Below are positions 1-7,583 of a DNA stretch of 33,461 bases, one piece after another (positions within the stretch are counted from its first letter, which is position 1; the number at the start of each line of letters is the position of its first letter). The notes under the pieces were generated by a model. The model did no database searches. It was not told the origin of the DNA and was given only the letters and a program-made list of their open reading frames with translations. The translations under genes and the position numbers were made by a program. This DNA comes from Candidatus Gastranaerophilales bacterium. GTDB taxonomy: Bacteria; Cyanobacteriota; Vampirovibrionia; Gastranaerophilales; Gastranaerophilaceae. The stretch spans positions 1 through 33,461 of the forward strand of contig CALVAS010000015.1 in assembly GCA_944325585.1 (NCBI GenBank). Reading direction: 5' to 3'.

Positions 1-795
1 AAGAATCCTGATTTGTGGACCAAATGTGTTCATTGTGATGCACAGCTTTTAAAAGAGGATTTGGCAGGCAATCAATATGTGTGCCCTGTTTGCGATTATC
101 ATTTCAGAATAAATGCAAAGACTCGCATTGCACAGCTTTTTGATGAAGGCAGTTTTGAAGAACTGTTTGCGGAAATCAAACCGACAGATCCGTTGGATTT
201 TGTTGATACCGAAAGTTATAAAGACAGATTGTCCCGTGCGCATGACAAAACAGGTTTGAATGATGCCGTTGTAACCGGACTTGCTGCAATCAAAGGACAT
301 AAACTTGCAGTTGCAATTATGGATTTTGATTTTATGGGCGGTTCAATGGGCTCTGTTGTCGGCGAAAAGGTTACGCGCATTATTGAAAAAGCAATTGAAT
401 TGAGACTTCCGGTTCTTGCAATAACTTCGTCCGGAGGCGCAAGAATGCAGGAAAGCGCTTTAAGTCTTATGCAGATGGCCAAAACCTCATGTGCGGTTTC
501 AAGATTGGATGACGAAGGTTTGTTATACATAAATCTTTTGACTGAGCCGACTTTTGGCGGAGTTACTGCTAGTTTCGGCATGCTGGGTGACATAATAATT
601 GCCGAGCAGGGAGCAAGAATAGGATTTGCCGGACGCCGTGTAATAGAGCAGACAATCAGACAAAAACTTCCTTCAGACTTTCAGACTGCGGAATATCTGC
701 TTAAATACGGACAGGTGGACGTTGTTGCAAAACGAAAAGATTTGCCGGATATTTTAGGCAATCTTCTTTCAATGCACGAACCAGCCGTAAAGTAA
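1..795 (+). CDS. accD: Acetyl-CoA carboxylase carboxyltransferase subunit beta (5' end cut off)
   Basis: AccD pairs with AccA to form the carboxyltransferase that moves CO2 from biotinyl-BCCP to acetyl-CoA, giving malonyl-CoA for fatty-acid synthesis in the cytoplasm. The reading frame is open from base 1 (K-N-P-D-L-W-T-K-C), so the true start lies upstream; bacterial AccD is about 280-300 residues and perhaps 20-30 are missing. The N-terminal zinc ribbon is visible as CVHC followed by CPVC. The crotonase-fold core shows the SSGGARMQE and LTEPTFGGVTASF blocks and the GARIGFAGRRVIEQT block typical of AccD. accA follows after 39 bases, so the two subunits are probably co-transcribed. Confidence 0.97.
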   Translation, partial: KNPDLWTKCVHCDAQLLKEDLAGNQYVCPVCDYHFRINAKTRIAQLFDEGSFEELFAEIKPTDPLDFVDTESYKDRLSRAHDKTGLNDAVVTGLAAIKGHKLAVAIMDFDFMGGSMGSVVGEKVTRIIEKAIELRLPVLAITSSGGARMQESALSLMQMAKTSCAVSRLDDEGLLYINLLTEPTFGGVTASFGMLGDIIIAEQGARIGFAGRRVIEQTIRQKLPSDFQTAEYLLKYGQVDVVAKRKDLPDILGNLLSMHEPAVK

Positions 796-834
796 ACAAA
801 TCTGATAATAGAATATTTTTATAAGAGGTAAAAG

Positions 835-1785
835 ATGACAGTTTTGGATTTTGAAAAACCGATTACTGAAATTCAGGCAAAAATCGATGAGCTAAAAAAA
901 ATAAGTTTGGAGTCCGGCATGGATTTGAATAAAGAAATAGAAACATTTGAACAGCAGGCAGAAGATTACAAAAAAGATTTGTATGCAAATCTTAAGCCGT
1001 CTCAAAAATTGCAGATCGCGCGCCATCCAGAAAGACCCAATTTTTTGGATTATGTTCATCTGATATGCGAAGATTTCATTGAACTTCACGGGGATCATGA
1101 AGGCATGGATGATCGTGCAATAATCGGCGGTCTGGCAAAAATTGACGGAAAACCTGTTATGATAATCGGTACAATGAAAGGCAAATCTACCAAAGAGAAC
1201 CTTGAATACAATTTTGGGATGCCCCAGCCGCAGGGTTACAGAAAGGCTTTAAGATTATTTAAACACGCAAATAAATTCAATATCCCGATTGTGACAATAA
1301 TTGACACCCCCGGAGCATATCCCGGAATCAGTGCGGAAGAAACCAATCAGGGCGGAGCAATTGCAGTGAATTTGCGCGAGATGGCAAAACTGAAAGTTCC
1401 GGTTGTTGCAATTATTTCAGGTGAAGGCTGTTCAGGCGGAGCACTCGGGCTTGCCGTTGCAAATAAAGTTTATCTTCTTGAGCATGCATATTATACGGTA
1501 ATTTCACCGGAGGGTTGTGCGTCAATTTTGTGGCGTGATGCGACAAAAGCAAATGAAGCTGCAGAAGCCTTAAAGATTACTGCGCCTGATTTGATGAAAT
1601 TTGAAATTATCGACGGTGCGATAAAAGAACCTCTTGGCGGTGCCCACCATGATTATAAAGCAATGGCTGATGAGTTAAAAAAGACAATTCTTTCAAGCCT
1701 GGAAGAGCTTTCTAAAATGTCAGGAGATGAACTTAAAAATTCCCGTTACGAAAAATTCAGAAAAATGGGTGCTTTTCTGGAGTAA
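835..1785 (+). CDS. accA: Acetyl-CoA carboxylase carboxyltransferase subunit alpha
   Basis: This is the alpha half of the acetyl-CoA carboxylase carboxyltransferase, 316 residues, the usual length for the family. The start is supported by an AAGAGG Shine-Dalgarno just upstream of the ATG. The N-terminus is the family's helical segment (LDFEKPITEIQAKIDEL). The core has FGMPQPQGYRKALRLF, the oxyanion-hole block IIDTPGAYPG and the SGEGCSGGALG block. Its position next to accD is a common arrangement outside the Enterobacteria. prmA begins 3 bases after the stop, so translation is likely coupled. Confidence 0.98.
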   Translation: MTVLDFEKPITEIQAKIDELKKISLESGMDLNKEIETFEQQAEDYKKDLYANLKPSQKLQIARHPERPNFLDYVHLICEDFIELHGDHEGMDDRAIIGGLAKIDGKPVMIIGTMKGKSTKENLEYNFGMPQPQGYRKALRLFKHANKFNIPIVTIIDTPGAYPGISAEETNQGGAIAVNLREMAKLKVPVVAIISGEGCSGGALGLAVANKVYLLEHAYYTVISPEGCASILWRDATKANEAAEALKITAPDLMKFEIIDGAIKEPLGGAHHDYKAMADELKKTILSSLEELSKMSGDELKNSRYEKFRKMGAFLE

Positions 1786-1788
1786 TTT

Positions 1789-2742
1789 ATGGCTGATAGT
1801 TATGTCGAACTTCAAATCAAAATAAATCCTGATATAGAAGATATTTTGTCAGAGATTTGTTTTGAAAATTTGCCATGTGATGGTGTTGTTCTGGCGGAAG
1901 AAACTTATAAAGATCTGGAGATGATAGCGACGACTGAGGGCACTTTGAAGGTTTTTCTGAACCCTGATTTTGGTTCTGCTGAAATGCTCACGGAAGATTA
2001 TATAGGCAAAGTTTTGAATGAGCAGCGAAATCTTTTAAAATCACGCGGCTTTTCTGATGAAGAACTCGGAAGCTGGGAGTTTACGGTTCAGACAAAGCCC
2101 AATGAAGATTGGTCAAAAAAATGGAAAGAAAAATGGGAGGTAACCCCTGTTTCTGACAGAATTACTGTTGTACCTGACTGGATTGAATATTCTCCGCACA
2201 GGGCAGATGAGGTTATTATAAGACTTGAACCCGGCTGTGCGTTTGGAACAGGTACTCATCAGACAACACAATTGTGTATGAAAGCGATTGAAAAATACAT
2301 GCCCTTAAATGCAAGAATGGCGGATATTGGTACGGGAAGCGGAATACTTGCCATTTGTGCCACAAAATTTGGTGCCTCGGAAGTTTACGGATGTGATAAC
2401 GATCCTACGGTAATAGATGTAGCAAAAGAAAATGCTTGTAAAAATGATGCGGAATGTACATTTGAACTTAATACCGCTGACAAAATAATTGAAAAATTCG
2501 ATTTTGTCTGTGCAAATATTCTTCATAACGTGCTTGCAGAAATTATGGGAGATTTGAAAAATATTATGCAAAACGGTGCAATTATGGTTTTGTCTGGGAT
2601 TTTGGATGAGAAAAAGCAGGTCGTGCTTGATGCTGTTAAAAAATATGATTTGGAATTGTTGGAAGAAGCTCATCAGAATCAGTGGGTTGCTCTAATTGTT
2701 AAAAATGCGGAGGGTGTTATTGATGTACGTAAAACCGTTTGA
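1789..2742 (+). CDS. prmA: Ribosomal protein L11 methyltransferase
   Basis: PrmA is a SAM-dependent class I methyltransferase that methylates ribosomal protein L11. The 317-residue length fits the family. The N-terminal half is the substrate-recognition domain. The catalytic half begins with the PrmA-specific block GCAFGTGTHQTTQLC, followed by the SAM-binding motif DIGTGSGILAI and a later acidic SAM-contact region (GCDNDPTVIDVAKENA). The NILHNVL segment corresponds to the NPPY-like motif region, where PrmA proteins usually read NILA. It starts 3 bases after accA and overlaps the next gene by 20 bases. L11 methylation is dispensable in E. coli, and no special role can be read from the context here. 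Confidence 0.95.
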   Translation: MADSYVELQIKINPDIEDILSEICFENLPCDGVVLAEETYKDLEMIATTEGTLKVFLNPDFGSAEMLTEDYIGKVLNEQRNLLKSRGFSDEELGSWEFTVQTKPNEDWSKKWKEKWEVTPVSDRITVVPDWIEYSPHRADEVIIRLEPGCAFGTGTHQTTQLCMKAIEKYMPLNARMADIGTGSGILAICATKFGASEVYGCDNDPTVIDVAKENACKNDAECTFELNTADKIIEKFDFVCANILHNVLAEIMGDLKNIMQNGAIMVLSGILDEKKQVVLDAVKKYDLELLEEAHQNQWVALIVKNAEGVIDVRKTV

Positions 2743-3151
2743 AATAGTTTTTTTACTAGTTTTTGTAGTATTCTTTTTGGGTTTAATAGCTTATCTTGTG
2801 GTCAACATATTAAAAGATTCATTTGACGCAATATTTGATTGTGATTATTACGATGAAATCAAATCAAATTCAACTGCTGAACCGCTGAAAATATTTACAA
2901 CACGTATTTCCAGCATAAACGGGCTCATTTATAGAGGTTTTTATGCTGATGTTGAAATTTATTCAGATTTTATAGCTTTTAAGATTTTTAATAGAGCTTT
3001 AGTTGTTAATGATTTTTCAAAATTAAAGTTAACCAGCAAATTTACCACCTCAACTTTAATTGTTAATTCAGGTAAAAATAAAATAAAACTTCCGTTAGGT
3101 ATGGAAGAATATGAATATATAAAGAAATTTTTGGAGGAACACAATGTCTAA
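2723..3151 (+). CDS. Hypothetical membrane-anchored protein, 142 residues
   Basis: I do not recognise a named family. A GGAGGG Shine-Dalgarno at 2709-2714, 8 bases before ATG 2723, fixes this start; an earlier in-frame start would lie deeper inside prmA without such a site. Residues about 6-28 form one strong transmembrane segment. They are followed by an acidic stretch and a roughly 90-residue domain of alternating hydrophobic strands (IYSDFIAFKIFN, LVVNDFSKLKL, TLIVNSGKNKIKLPL) ending in a helix (EEYEYIKKFLEEH). That strand pattern with a terminal helix looks like a PH-like fold, which is inference only. It overlaps prmA by 20 bases and kdsB by 8, so it is tightly coupled to both. Confidence 0.8.
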   Translation: MYVKPFEIVFLLVFVVFFLGLIAYLVVNILKDSFDAIFDCDYYDEIKSNSTAEPLKIFTTRISSINGLIYRGFYADVEIYSDFIAFKIFNRALVVNDFSKLKLTSKFTTSTLIVNSGKNKIKLPLGMEEYEYIKKFLEEHNV

Positions 3152-3887
3152 AACCGCAATAATTATACCGGCCCGTTACGGGTCATCAAGACTGGAAGGC
3201 AAGCCGCTTTTGGTAGTAGCGGGAAAACCTGTAATTCAGTGGGTTTACGAAAAAGCAATGCAGGCCAAATCGGCCGATATGATTATTGTTGCGACAGATG
3301 ACAAAAGAATTTATGATGCAGTGACGGATTTTGGAGGTGTTGCCGAGATGACATCAGCCAATCATAAATGCGGTTCTGACAGAATTCGCGAGGTTGTAGA
3401 CAGACATCCCGAAATTTCTTATATTGTCAACCTTCAAGGTGACGAGCCTCTGATAGAACCTTCCGCTATTGATGAGGTTGCAAGAAATGTTAAAGAGGAC
3501 GCAAATGCAGATATTTCAACTCTTGTCAGAGTTTTGAAAGATAAAGACGAAATTAACAATCCTAATCTTGTCAAATGCGTGCGTGATAAAAACGGCTTTG
3601 CATTGTATTTTTCACGTTCAAAAATCCCGTATGAAAGAAATCCGATATGCGGCGAATTTTACGGACACCTTGGCATTTACGGCTACAAGCGGGAAGCATT
3701 GATTAAAATGACCTCACTGGAGCAAACCCCGCTTGAAAAAACGGAAAGCCTTGAGCAGCTAAGAGCGCTTGAAAACGGTATGAAAATTAAAACTTCGGTT
3801 GTTGATTTTGTGCCTGTAGGCATTGATACAAAAGAGGATTTGGAAAAATTCAAATCAATTGTCGAAGCAAAATTAGGAATAATTTAA
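3144..3887 (+). CDS. kdsB: 3-deoxy-manno-octulosonate cytidylyltransferase
   Basis: KdsB activates Kdo with CTP to CMP-Kdo, the donor used when the inner core of LPS is built on lipid A. The protein is 247 residues, a typical length. It opens with the nucleotidyltransferase motif IIPARYGSSRLEGKPL and has IVNLQGDEPLI, the metal and sugar-nucleotide block, followed by YFSRSKIPYER and the GHLGIYGYKREAL block. A GGAGG site sits 8 bases before ATG 3144. Its presence implies an outer membrane with Kdo-containing LPS. It is the last gene of the cluster that begins with accD. Confidence 0.96.
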   Translation: MSKTAIIIPARYGSSRLEGKPLLVVAGKPVIQWVYEKAMQAKSADMIIVATDDKRIYDAVTDFGGVAEMTSANHKCGSDRIREVVDRHPEISYIVNLQGDEPLIEPSAIDEVARNVKEDANADISTLVRVLKDKDEINNPNLVKCVRDKNGFALYFSRSKIPYERNPICGEFYGHLGIYGYKREALIKMTSLEQTPLEKTESLEQLRALENGMKIKTSVVDFVPVGIDTKEDLEKFKSIVEAKLGII

Positions 3888-3907
3888 AATATAATATCAT
3901 ATTTTTT
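3886..3907 (+). terminator. Weak AT-only hairpin after kdsB
   Basis: A 7-bp stem (AAAATAT at 3886-3892 with ATATTTT at 3899-3905) is closed by a 6-base loop and followed by T residues. The stem has no G-C pairs, so it would be a poor terminator on its own. Confidence 0.3.
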
Positions 3908-3930
3908 CAACCTAAAGTATAAAAAAGTAC

Positions 3931-3959
3931 TTGCAATTTTTTGTAAATTAGGTTAATAT
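3931..3959 (+). promoter_or_regulatory. rpaB promoter with overlapping HLR1-like direct repeat
   Basis: TTGCAA (3931-3936), a 17-base spacer and TAATAT (3954-3959) make a good sigma-70-type promoter with a start near 3966, giving a leader of about 90 bases. TTGTAA at 3941-3946 repeats the -35 element at exactly 10-bp spacing. Read on the other strand, the two boxes resemble the cyanobacterial HLR1 repeat bound by RpaB, although the first box is imperfect. A third TTGTAA lies at 3991-3996 in the leader. Confidence 0.6.
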
Positions 3960-4055
3960 AACGTTATAAAAATTTAAAAAAGTATATATTTTGTAATAAT
4001 TATATATGTTTTTTGTTGAGGTGTTAGATTTTTTAAGTAAGGAAAAGAAAAAATT

Positions 4056-4805
4056 ATGACTGAAAATGCTGAATTACAAAATGAAACAGAAGATCGTCAA
4101 AGAATATTACTTGCAGATGACGAAGCCAGTATCAGACGAATTCTGGAAACTCGTTTAAAAATGGCAGGTTATGATGTTTATACAGCGGCTGACGGTGAGG
4201 AAGCTGTTGCAGCATTTAATAAATACAATCCTGATTTGGTAGTTTTGGATGTTATGATGCCGAAAATGGACGGCTATGGCGTTACCCGCGAAATCAGACG
4301 GACTGCTGATGTTCCGATTATTATTTTAACTGCGTTGGGTGACGTTTCAGAAAGAATTACGGGCCTTGAACTCGGTGCTGATGATTATGTAATTAAACCA
4401 TTTTCACCAAAAGAACTTGAAGCCCGTGTAAAAGCTGTTCTTCGCCGTACTAACAATCGTGAAACTGTTACGCCGGCAGGCAAAGTTACCAAAAACGTTA
4501 TTACAACAGGTAATATCAAGATTGATACTGCACGCCGTCAAGTATTCCGTAAAAATGAACGTATCCGTTTGACCGGTATGGAATTTAGTTTGTTAGAGCT
4601 TCTTGTAAATAATTCAGGTCAAGCATTTTCAAGAAATGAAATTTTGCAGCATGTTTGGGCTTATCCGCCGGATCACAGAATTGATACAAGGGTTGTTGAT
4701 GTTCATATTTCAAGATTGCGTTCAAAATTGGAATCAGATCCAGCAAATCCGGAATTGATTCTTACAGCCCGCGGAATCGGATATATGTTTCAACGAATTA
4801 GTTAG
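4056..4805 (+). CDS. rpaB: RpaB-like OmpR/PhoB-family response regulator
   Basis: This is a 249-residue two-component regulator with an N-terminal receiver domain (about residues 16-132) and a C-terminal winged-helix DNA-binding domain (about 150-247). Receiver landmarks are the acidic pair in LLADDEAS, the phospho-acceptor Asp in VVLDVMMPKMDGYG, and the switch residues in IIILTALGDVSERITGLELGADDYVIKPFSPKELEARV. The EASIRRILETRL start, GMEFSLLELL, RVVDVHISRLRSKLE and NPELILTARGIGYMFQRI blocks match cyanobacterial RpaB (ycf27) as I remember it, more closely than PhoB or WalR. RpaB in photosynthetic cyanobacteria controls high-light genes through the kinase NblS/Hik33; no kinase is adjacent here. 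The gene stands alone with its own promoter and terminator. Confidence 0.88.
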   Translation: MTENAELQNETEDRQRILLADDEASIRRILETRLKMAGYDVYTAADGEEAVAAFNKYNPDLVVLDVMMPKMDGYGVTREIRRTADVPIIILTALGDVSERITGLELGADDYVIKPFSPKELEARVKAVLRRTNNRETVTPAGKVTKNVITTGNIKIDTARRQVFRKNERIRLTGMEFSLLELLVNNSGQAFSRNEILQHVWAYPPDHRIDTRVVDVHISRLRSKLESDPANPELILTARGIGYMFQRIS

Positions 4806-4826
4806 AATCATTTCATATAAACCAAT

Positions 4827-4858
4827 AAAGAAACAGGGGATTAACCCTGTTTCTTTTT
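4827..4858 (+). terminator. Rho-independent terminator after rpaB
   Basis: A 12-bp perfect stem (AAAGAAACAGGG at 4827-4838 with CCCTGTTTCTTT at 4845-4856) and a 6-base loop run into a T tract. It ends the rpaB transcript before the tRNA-His promoter. Confidence 0.9.
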
Positions 4859-4880
4859 ATCAGCTTTTCAAAAAAATCTC

Positions 4881-4911
4881 TGGACAAAAAATATTTTCAT
4901 GTTATTATAAT
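4881..4911 (+). promoter_or_regulatory. Promoter of tRNA-His
   Basis: TGGACA (4881-4886) lies upstream of two overlapping -10 candidates. TGTTATTAT (-10 hexamer 4903-4908) is an extended -10 at 16-base spacing; TATAAT is at 4906-4911 with 19-base spacing. Transcription would start about 12 bases before the tRNA. Confidence 0.55.
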
Positions 4912-4929
4912 TTAGTAACAAATATAAAT

Positions 4930-5006
4930 GGCGCCTGTCGTCAAGTGGTTAAGACCTCGGATTGTGGTTCCGATATGCATGGGTTCGAATCCCATCAGGC
5001 GCCCCA
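4930..5006 (+). tRNA. tRNA-His (anticodon GTG)
   Basis: The 5' acceptor strand GCGCCTG (4931-4937) pairs with CAGGCGC (4996-5002). G at 4930 pairs with C73 at 5003, the extra G-1:C73 pair that identifies histidine tRNAs. The anticodon arm is TCGGA, loop TTGTGGT, TCCGA, with anticodon GTG at 4964-4966. The T arm contains GGGTTCGAATCCC. The 3' CCA (5004-5006) is encoded in the genome. Confidence 0.98.
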
Positions 5007-5029
5007 TTTTTGAAAATAGCAAAATTTAT

Positions 5030-5055
5030 AAGAGCCTTAAACGGCTCTTTTATTT
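5030..5055 (+). terminator. Terminator after tRNA-His
   Basis: A 7-bp stem (AAGAGCC at 5030-5036 with GGCTCTT at 5043-5049) and a 6-base loop are followed by a T-rich run. It sits 24 bases after the tRNA 3' end. Confidence 0.8.
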
Positions 5056-5092
5056 TAGGGCAAATTTTTTTTTCAGGGTTTTTAAATTTAAT

Positions 5093-5752
5093 ATGAATAA
5101 TAATTCTATATCTTTTACCTCAAAAATAAGATTCGTTGACAGACCCGTTTATGCAATGATGGAAAAAAGTAATTTAATAGGTTTCCGACATAATGTACCA
5201 AATATTCTCAAAGATAAAACTTTTTATTCAGAAGAAATCAGAACTTGTACGGGCGGAGGTTTGGTAAATCCTTTTAAAGAAGCTGAAGGGTTTCATTTTT
5301 GGGATGATTTGCCGAATAAAAAGAATTTTGATATTCTGATAAACCGCTTGTTTAGATTTGTTAAGTCGCCGGAACACGGGCTGCTTGTCGGCGGAAAAGA
5401 CTTGAAAAATTCACCGTTTTCAATGGAACAGTTTTTGCGTTTTAAAAAAGTATTTTTAGAAAGAGTGAAAAATGTTTCGTTTTTTCAAAAGCATAATTAT
5501 GAATATTCAGAAACTCATTTTCACTATTCGCTGGATACTGATACCTGGACACTTTGTTCAAGTTTTTTAGACTCTAATCCTGACAGGTACAGAACCGTAA
5601 AGAAAATTGCTGATTTACGTAAATGTTTTGATAAAATTTCTATTGCGGAAGGCGATAAGTTATTTTTAGGTAAAAAAGAAATATTGCCGGATGATGCTCC
5701 TGATATTTTCGCAATTTACCAAAAAAAGCAACAGGCAAATCTAAATTTGTAA
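5093..5752 (+). CDS. Hypothetical protein, 219 residues, N-terminal SFTSKI motif
   Basis: No family is recognised. The frame stays open upstream through the tRNA gene, but that part cannot be coding in a tRNA transcript, so ATG 5093 is the first sensible start; there is no strong Shine-Dalgarno, only GGG at 5076-5078, 14 bases upstream. The protein is soluble-looking, with no signal peptide or membrane segment. It opens with a poly-Asn/Ser stretch and ISFTSKIRFVDRP. The middle has a glycine-rich turn (CTGGGLVNP) and aromatic-rich segments (GFHFWDDLP, THFHYSLDTDTWTLCSSF), and the end is basic. It overlaps the 3' end of the convergent exonuclease gene by 12 bases. Short SFT-type N-termini recur in this lineage, as far as I recall. 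Confidence 0.7.
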   Translation: MNNNSISFTSKIRFVDRPVYAMMEKSNLIGFRHNVPNILKDKTFYSEEIRTCTGGGLVNPFKEAEGFHFWDDLPNKKNFDILINRLFRFVKSPEHGLLVGGKDLKNSPFSMEQFLRFKKVFLERVKNVSFFQKHNYEYSETHFHYSLDTDTWTLCSSFLDSNPDRYRTVKKIADLRKCFDKISIAEGDKLFLGKKEILPDDAPDIFAIYQKKQQANLNL

Positions 5753-6298
5753 TGTCATAAATTCGTTTTTTAGTTTGTTGTAAATTTCGTGAGTAATTCT
5801 GCAGTCATTTAGTGCTCTGTGGTGACCGGCAATGTTGACTTCATAGTGTTGAGCCAGATTTTTAAGACTGTGGCTTTTTAGTTTGCAATAGCGTCTTGCC
5901 AAAATCATTGTATCAATATAGGAGTTGTTTATCCTGTTAAATCCGCAGGTTTCAAGGTTTTCTTGAATGAAATTAAGGTCAAACCGTACGTTATGTCCTA
6001 AAATAACATCAGAGCCGATAAACTTTACAAAATCAGGGAGAATTTCTTCAATCTTTGGCGCATTTTTCACCATGTCGTTGGTTATGCCTGTAAGATAAGT
6101 TATAAAGCCTCCGATTGTTTTTGAAGGATTTAAAAGAGTGTTAAATTCGTCCGTGATAGCATTATTGCGGACTTTTAACCCCGAAATTTCAATGATTTCA
6201 TCAGTGCGGTATGAAAGTCCTGTCGTTTCAATATCTAAAACAGTGTAGTCTTTCAAAAATTCTGCTGATGCCTTTTTGCAAATCAAATTTGTACTCAT
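5741..6298 (-). CDS. DEDDh-type 3'-5' exonuclease (DnaQ/PolC-epsilon family)
   Basis: A 185-residue stand-alone exonuclease of the DnaQ superfamily. Exo I is VLDIETTGL (Asp22, Glu24), Exo II is in DVILGHNVRFDLNFI, and Exo III epsilon is HHRALNDCRITHEIYNKL, with the His and Asp of the DEDDh signature. This is the size of a free proofreading subunit or PolC-like exonuclease domain, but such proteins also act in repair or RNA trimming, so no specific role is claimed. The -10 hexamer TATAAT (6305-6310) lies only 6 bases before the ATG and there is no Shine-Dalgarno, so the mRNA is predicted to be leaderless. Confidence 0.9.
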   Translation of the reverse strand: MSTNLICKKASAEFLKDYTVLDIETTGLSYRTDEIIEISGLKVRNNAITDEFNTLLNPSKTIGGFITYLTGITNDMVKNAPKIEEILPDFVKFIGSDVILGHNVRFDLNFIQENLETCGFNRINNSYIDTMILARRYCKLKSHSLKNLAQHYEVNIAGHHRALNDCRITHEIYNKLKNEFMTLQI

Positions 6299-6304
6299 AA
6301 AAGT

Positions 6305-6333
6305 ATTATATTACAATTAAACCTTTTCAACAA
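6305..6333 (-). promoter_or_regulatory. Promoter of the exonuclease gene, leaderless geometry
   Basis: Reading the minus strand, TTGTTG (6333-6328), a 17-base spacer and TATAAT (6310-6305) are followed by only 6 bases before the ATG at 6298, so transcription should start at or next to the start codon. Confidence 0.55.
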
Positions 6334-6336
6334 ATC

Positions 6337-7137
6337 TCAGTTACCTAAAAGTCTTATTCTTGTTTGCGGGGATGGGTGTGTACTGAAGTAGTGTACAAAT
6401 TCCGGCAGCTTTTGATTTTTGTCAATCAATTGAAAGAATTCTATTGCACCTTTGTTGGTTCCGTATATTTTTTTGATAACTTCGTTTGCATATCTGTCAG
6501 CTTCAATTTCCTGTCTTTTTGAGTACCTTAAATCGCCAATGTCATATATGGAGTACATTATTTTGTGAGCCAGATCCCCGCTGCCGCATCCGATAATACT
6601 TATGGTCGTGAGCGCCAGAATGCTTCTTCCGATTGATTTCAGGTGGTCACGGTTTTTGTAATGGGCAATCTCATGTGCAAGTACAAAAGCTGCCTGTTCA
6701 TCTGTTTTTAAATTATTAAGTATTCCTGTGGTAAAGTAAATATTGCCATTTGGAAGAATGTAGGCATTGATTTCTTTTTTTGTTGAAATATCAATATTCA
6801 AAGGTTTTAATTTTTTCAGTTCATCATCTTGCGCAATGATTTTGTTATTTATATTATTAAGCCGATTAAGCCATATTTGTTCGTTTTCCGAATAAGTCCG
6901 CTCGGGCAGAGCATCCAGAGTTAAAAAAGATTCAATTTTAGTTTGAGTTTCATAGGTCATTTTGTCCAGAAAAAAGCGCATAGCAAGATCCGATAAAAAT
7001 AATATTGTAAAAATAAGCAGAACAATTCCGCCAATCAGAATAAAAAATTCTTTTATATCTGAGGTTTTTGTAACATTAACATTATCTTCAATGATATCTA
7101 TTTGATTTTCATAAGAATAGTTGTCTTCACCGTTCAT
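6337..7137 (-). CDS. Membrane-anchored M48-family zinc metalloprotease
   Basis: A 266-residue M48 peptidase. Zinc ligands are in the HEIAH motif (residues 155-159, catalytic Glu156) and the third ligand is in EIEADRYA (about Glu212). A transmembrane segment at residues 31-49 anchors it, and a second hydrophobic stretch follows the active site (about 172-188), as in HtpX/Oma1-like enzymes. The segment AYILPNGNIYFTTGIL is typical of the M48 core. ATG 7137 is preferred over earlier in-frame codons that lie inside the upstream gene; it overlaps that gene's stop by 11 bases, suggesting coupling. It is the last gene of an operon with two YbjQ-family proteins. M48 enzymes usually act in envelope protein quality control; the substrate here is unknown. 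Confidence 0.9.
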   Translation of the reverse strand: MNGEDNYSYENQIDIIEDNVNVTKTSDIKEFFILIGGIVLLIFTILFLSDLAMRFFLDKMTYETQTKIESFLTLDALPERTYSENEQIWLNRLNNINNKIIAQDDELKKLKPLNIDISTKKEINAYILPNGNIYFTTGILNNLKTDEQAAFVLAHEIAHYKNRDHLKSIGRSILALTTISIIGCGSGDLAHKIMYSIYDIGDLRYSKRQEIEADRYANEVIKKIYGTNKGAIEFFQLIDKNQKLPEFVHYFSTHPSPQTRIRLLGN

Positions 7138-7579
7138 ATGTAATTGCTGTTCCGTATGCAATAACCGAAACTTTAGGAAGCTGATTGTTATTATTATCTT
7201 CTGTGTTAAGCATGGCAGTTTCAAGTCTTAAATTGACAATAATGTCTGCATTTTTTGCCTTTTCCCGCATTCTTAAAACAGCTTCTCTTCGTGCTCTGTC
7301 CATGATTGATTCAAATGACACCATGCGTCCGCCGAAAAAGTTTCTGAATGCTGAAACAAAAGTTTTAAAATAATCCCCGCTTATTGCCGCTTCTCCTGTT
7401 ACAAGTTCAACATTTTTTATTTTTTTAGAGGTTGTAAGTTTTTTGCCAAAAGTTACAACAGGCTTTTTAACAAGCGCAATTTCTCTTTGTCGAATCTTTT
7501 TAAAATGATTTTTTTCAATAATACTGCCGGTTGCATAAGTAACACCGAGTATTACGATAATTAGAAGTAAATCACCCAT
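7127..7579 (-). CDS. YbjQ/UPF0145-family protein with N-terminal membrane anchor
   Basis: A 150-residue protein: residues about 3-21 are a membrane segment (LLLIIVILGVTYATGSI), then a basic linker, then a YbjQ (DUF74, 'heavy-metal-binding') domain from about residue 55. The domain is recognised by VTGEAAISGDYFKTF, FFGGRMVSFESIMDRARREAVLRM and the end VSVIAYGTAI. An AAGGAT site 7 bases before the ATG supports the start. It begins 4 bases after the stop of the soluble YbjQ gene and overlaps the M48 protease gene by 11 bases. A poly-Asn insert (DNNNNQ) interrupts the second half of the domain. Confidence 0.85.
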   Translation of the reverse strand: MGDLLLIIVILGVTYATGSIIEKNHFKKIRQREIALVKKPVVTFGKKLTTSKKIKNVELVTGEAAISGDYFKTFVSAFRNFFGGRMVSFESIMDRARREAVLRMREKAKNADIIVNLRLETAMLNTEDNNNNQLPKVSVIAYGTAITYER

Positions 7580-7583
7580 AATT

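Noticed and set aside
4928-5092. Upstream extension of the 5093 protein through the tRNA-His gene
   Set aside because: The frame is open only because it reads the tRNA and its terminator; no ribosome site, and the terminator at 5030-5055 would cut the transcript.
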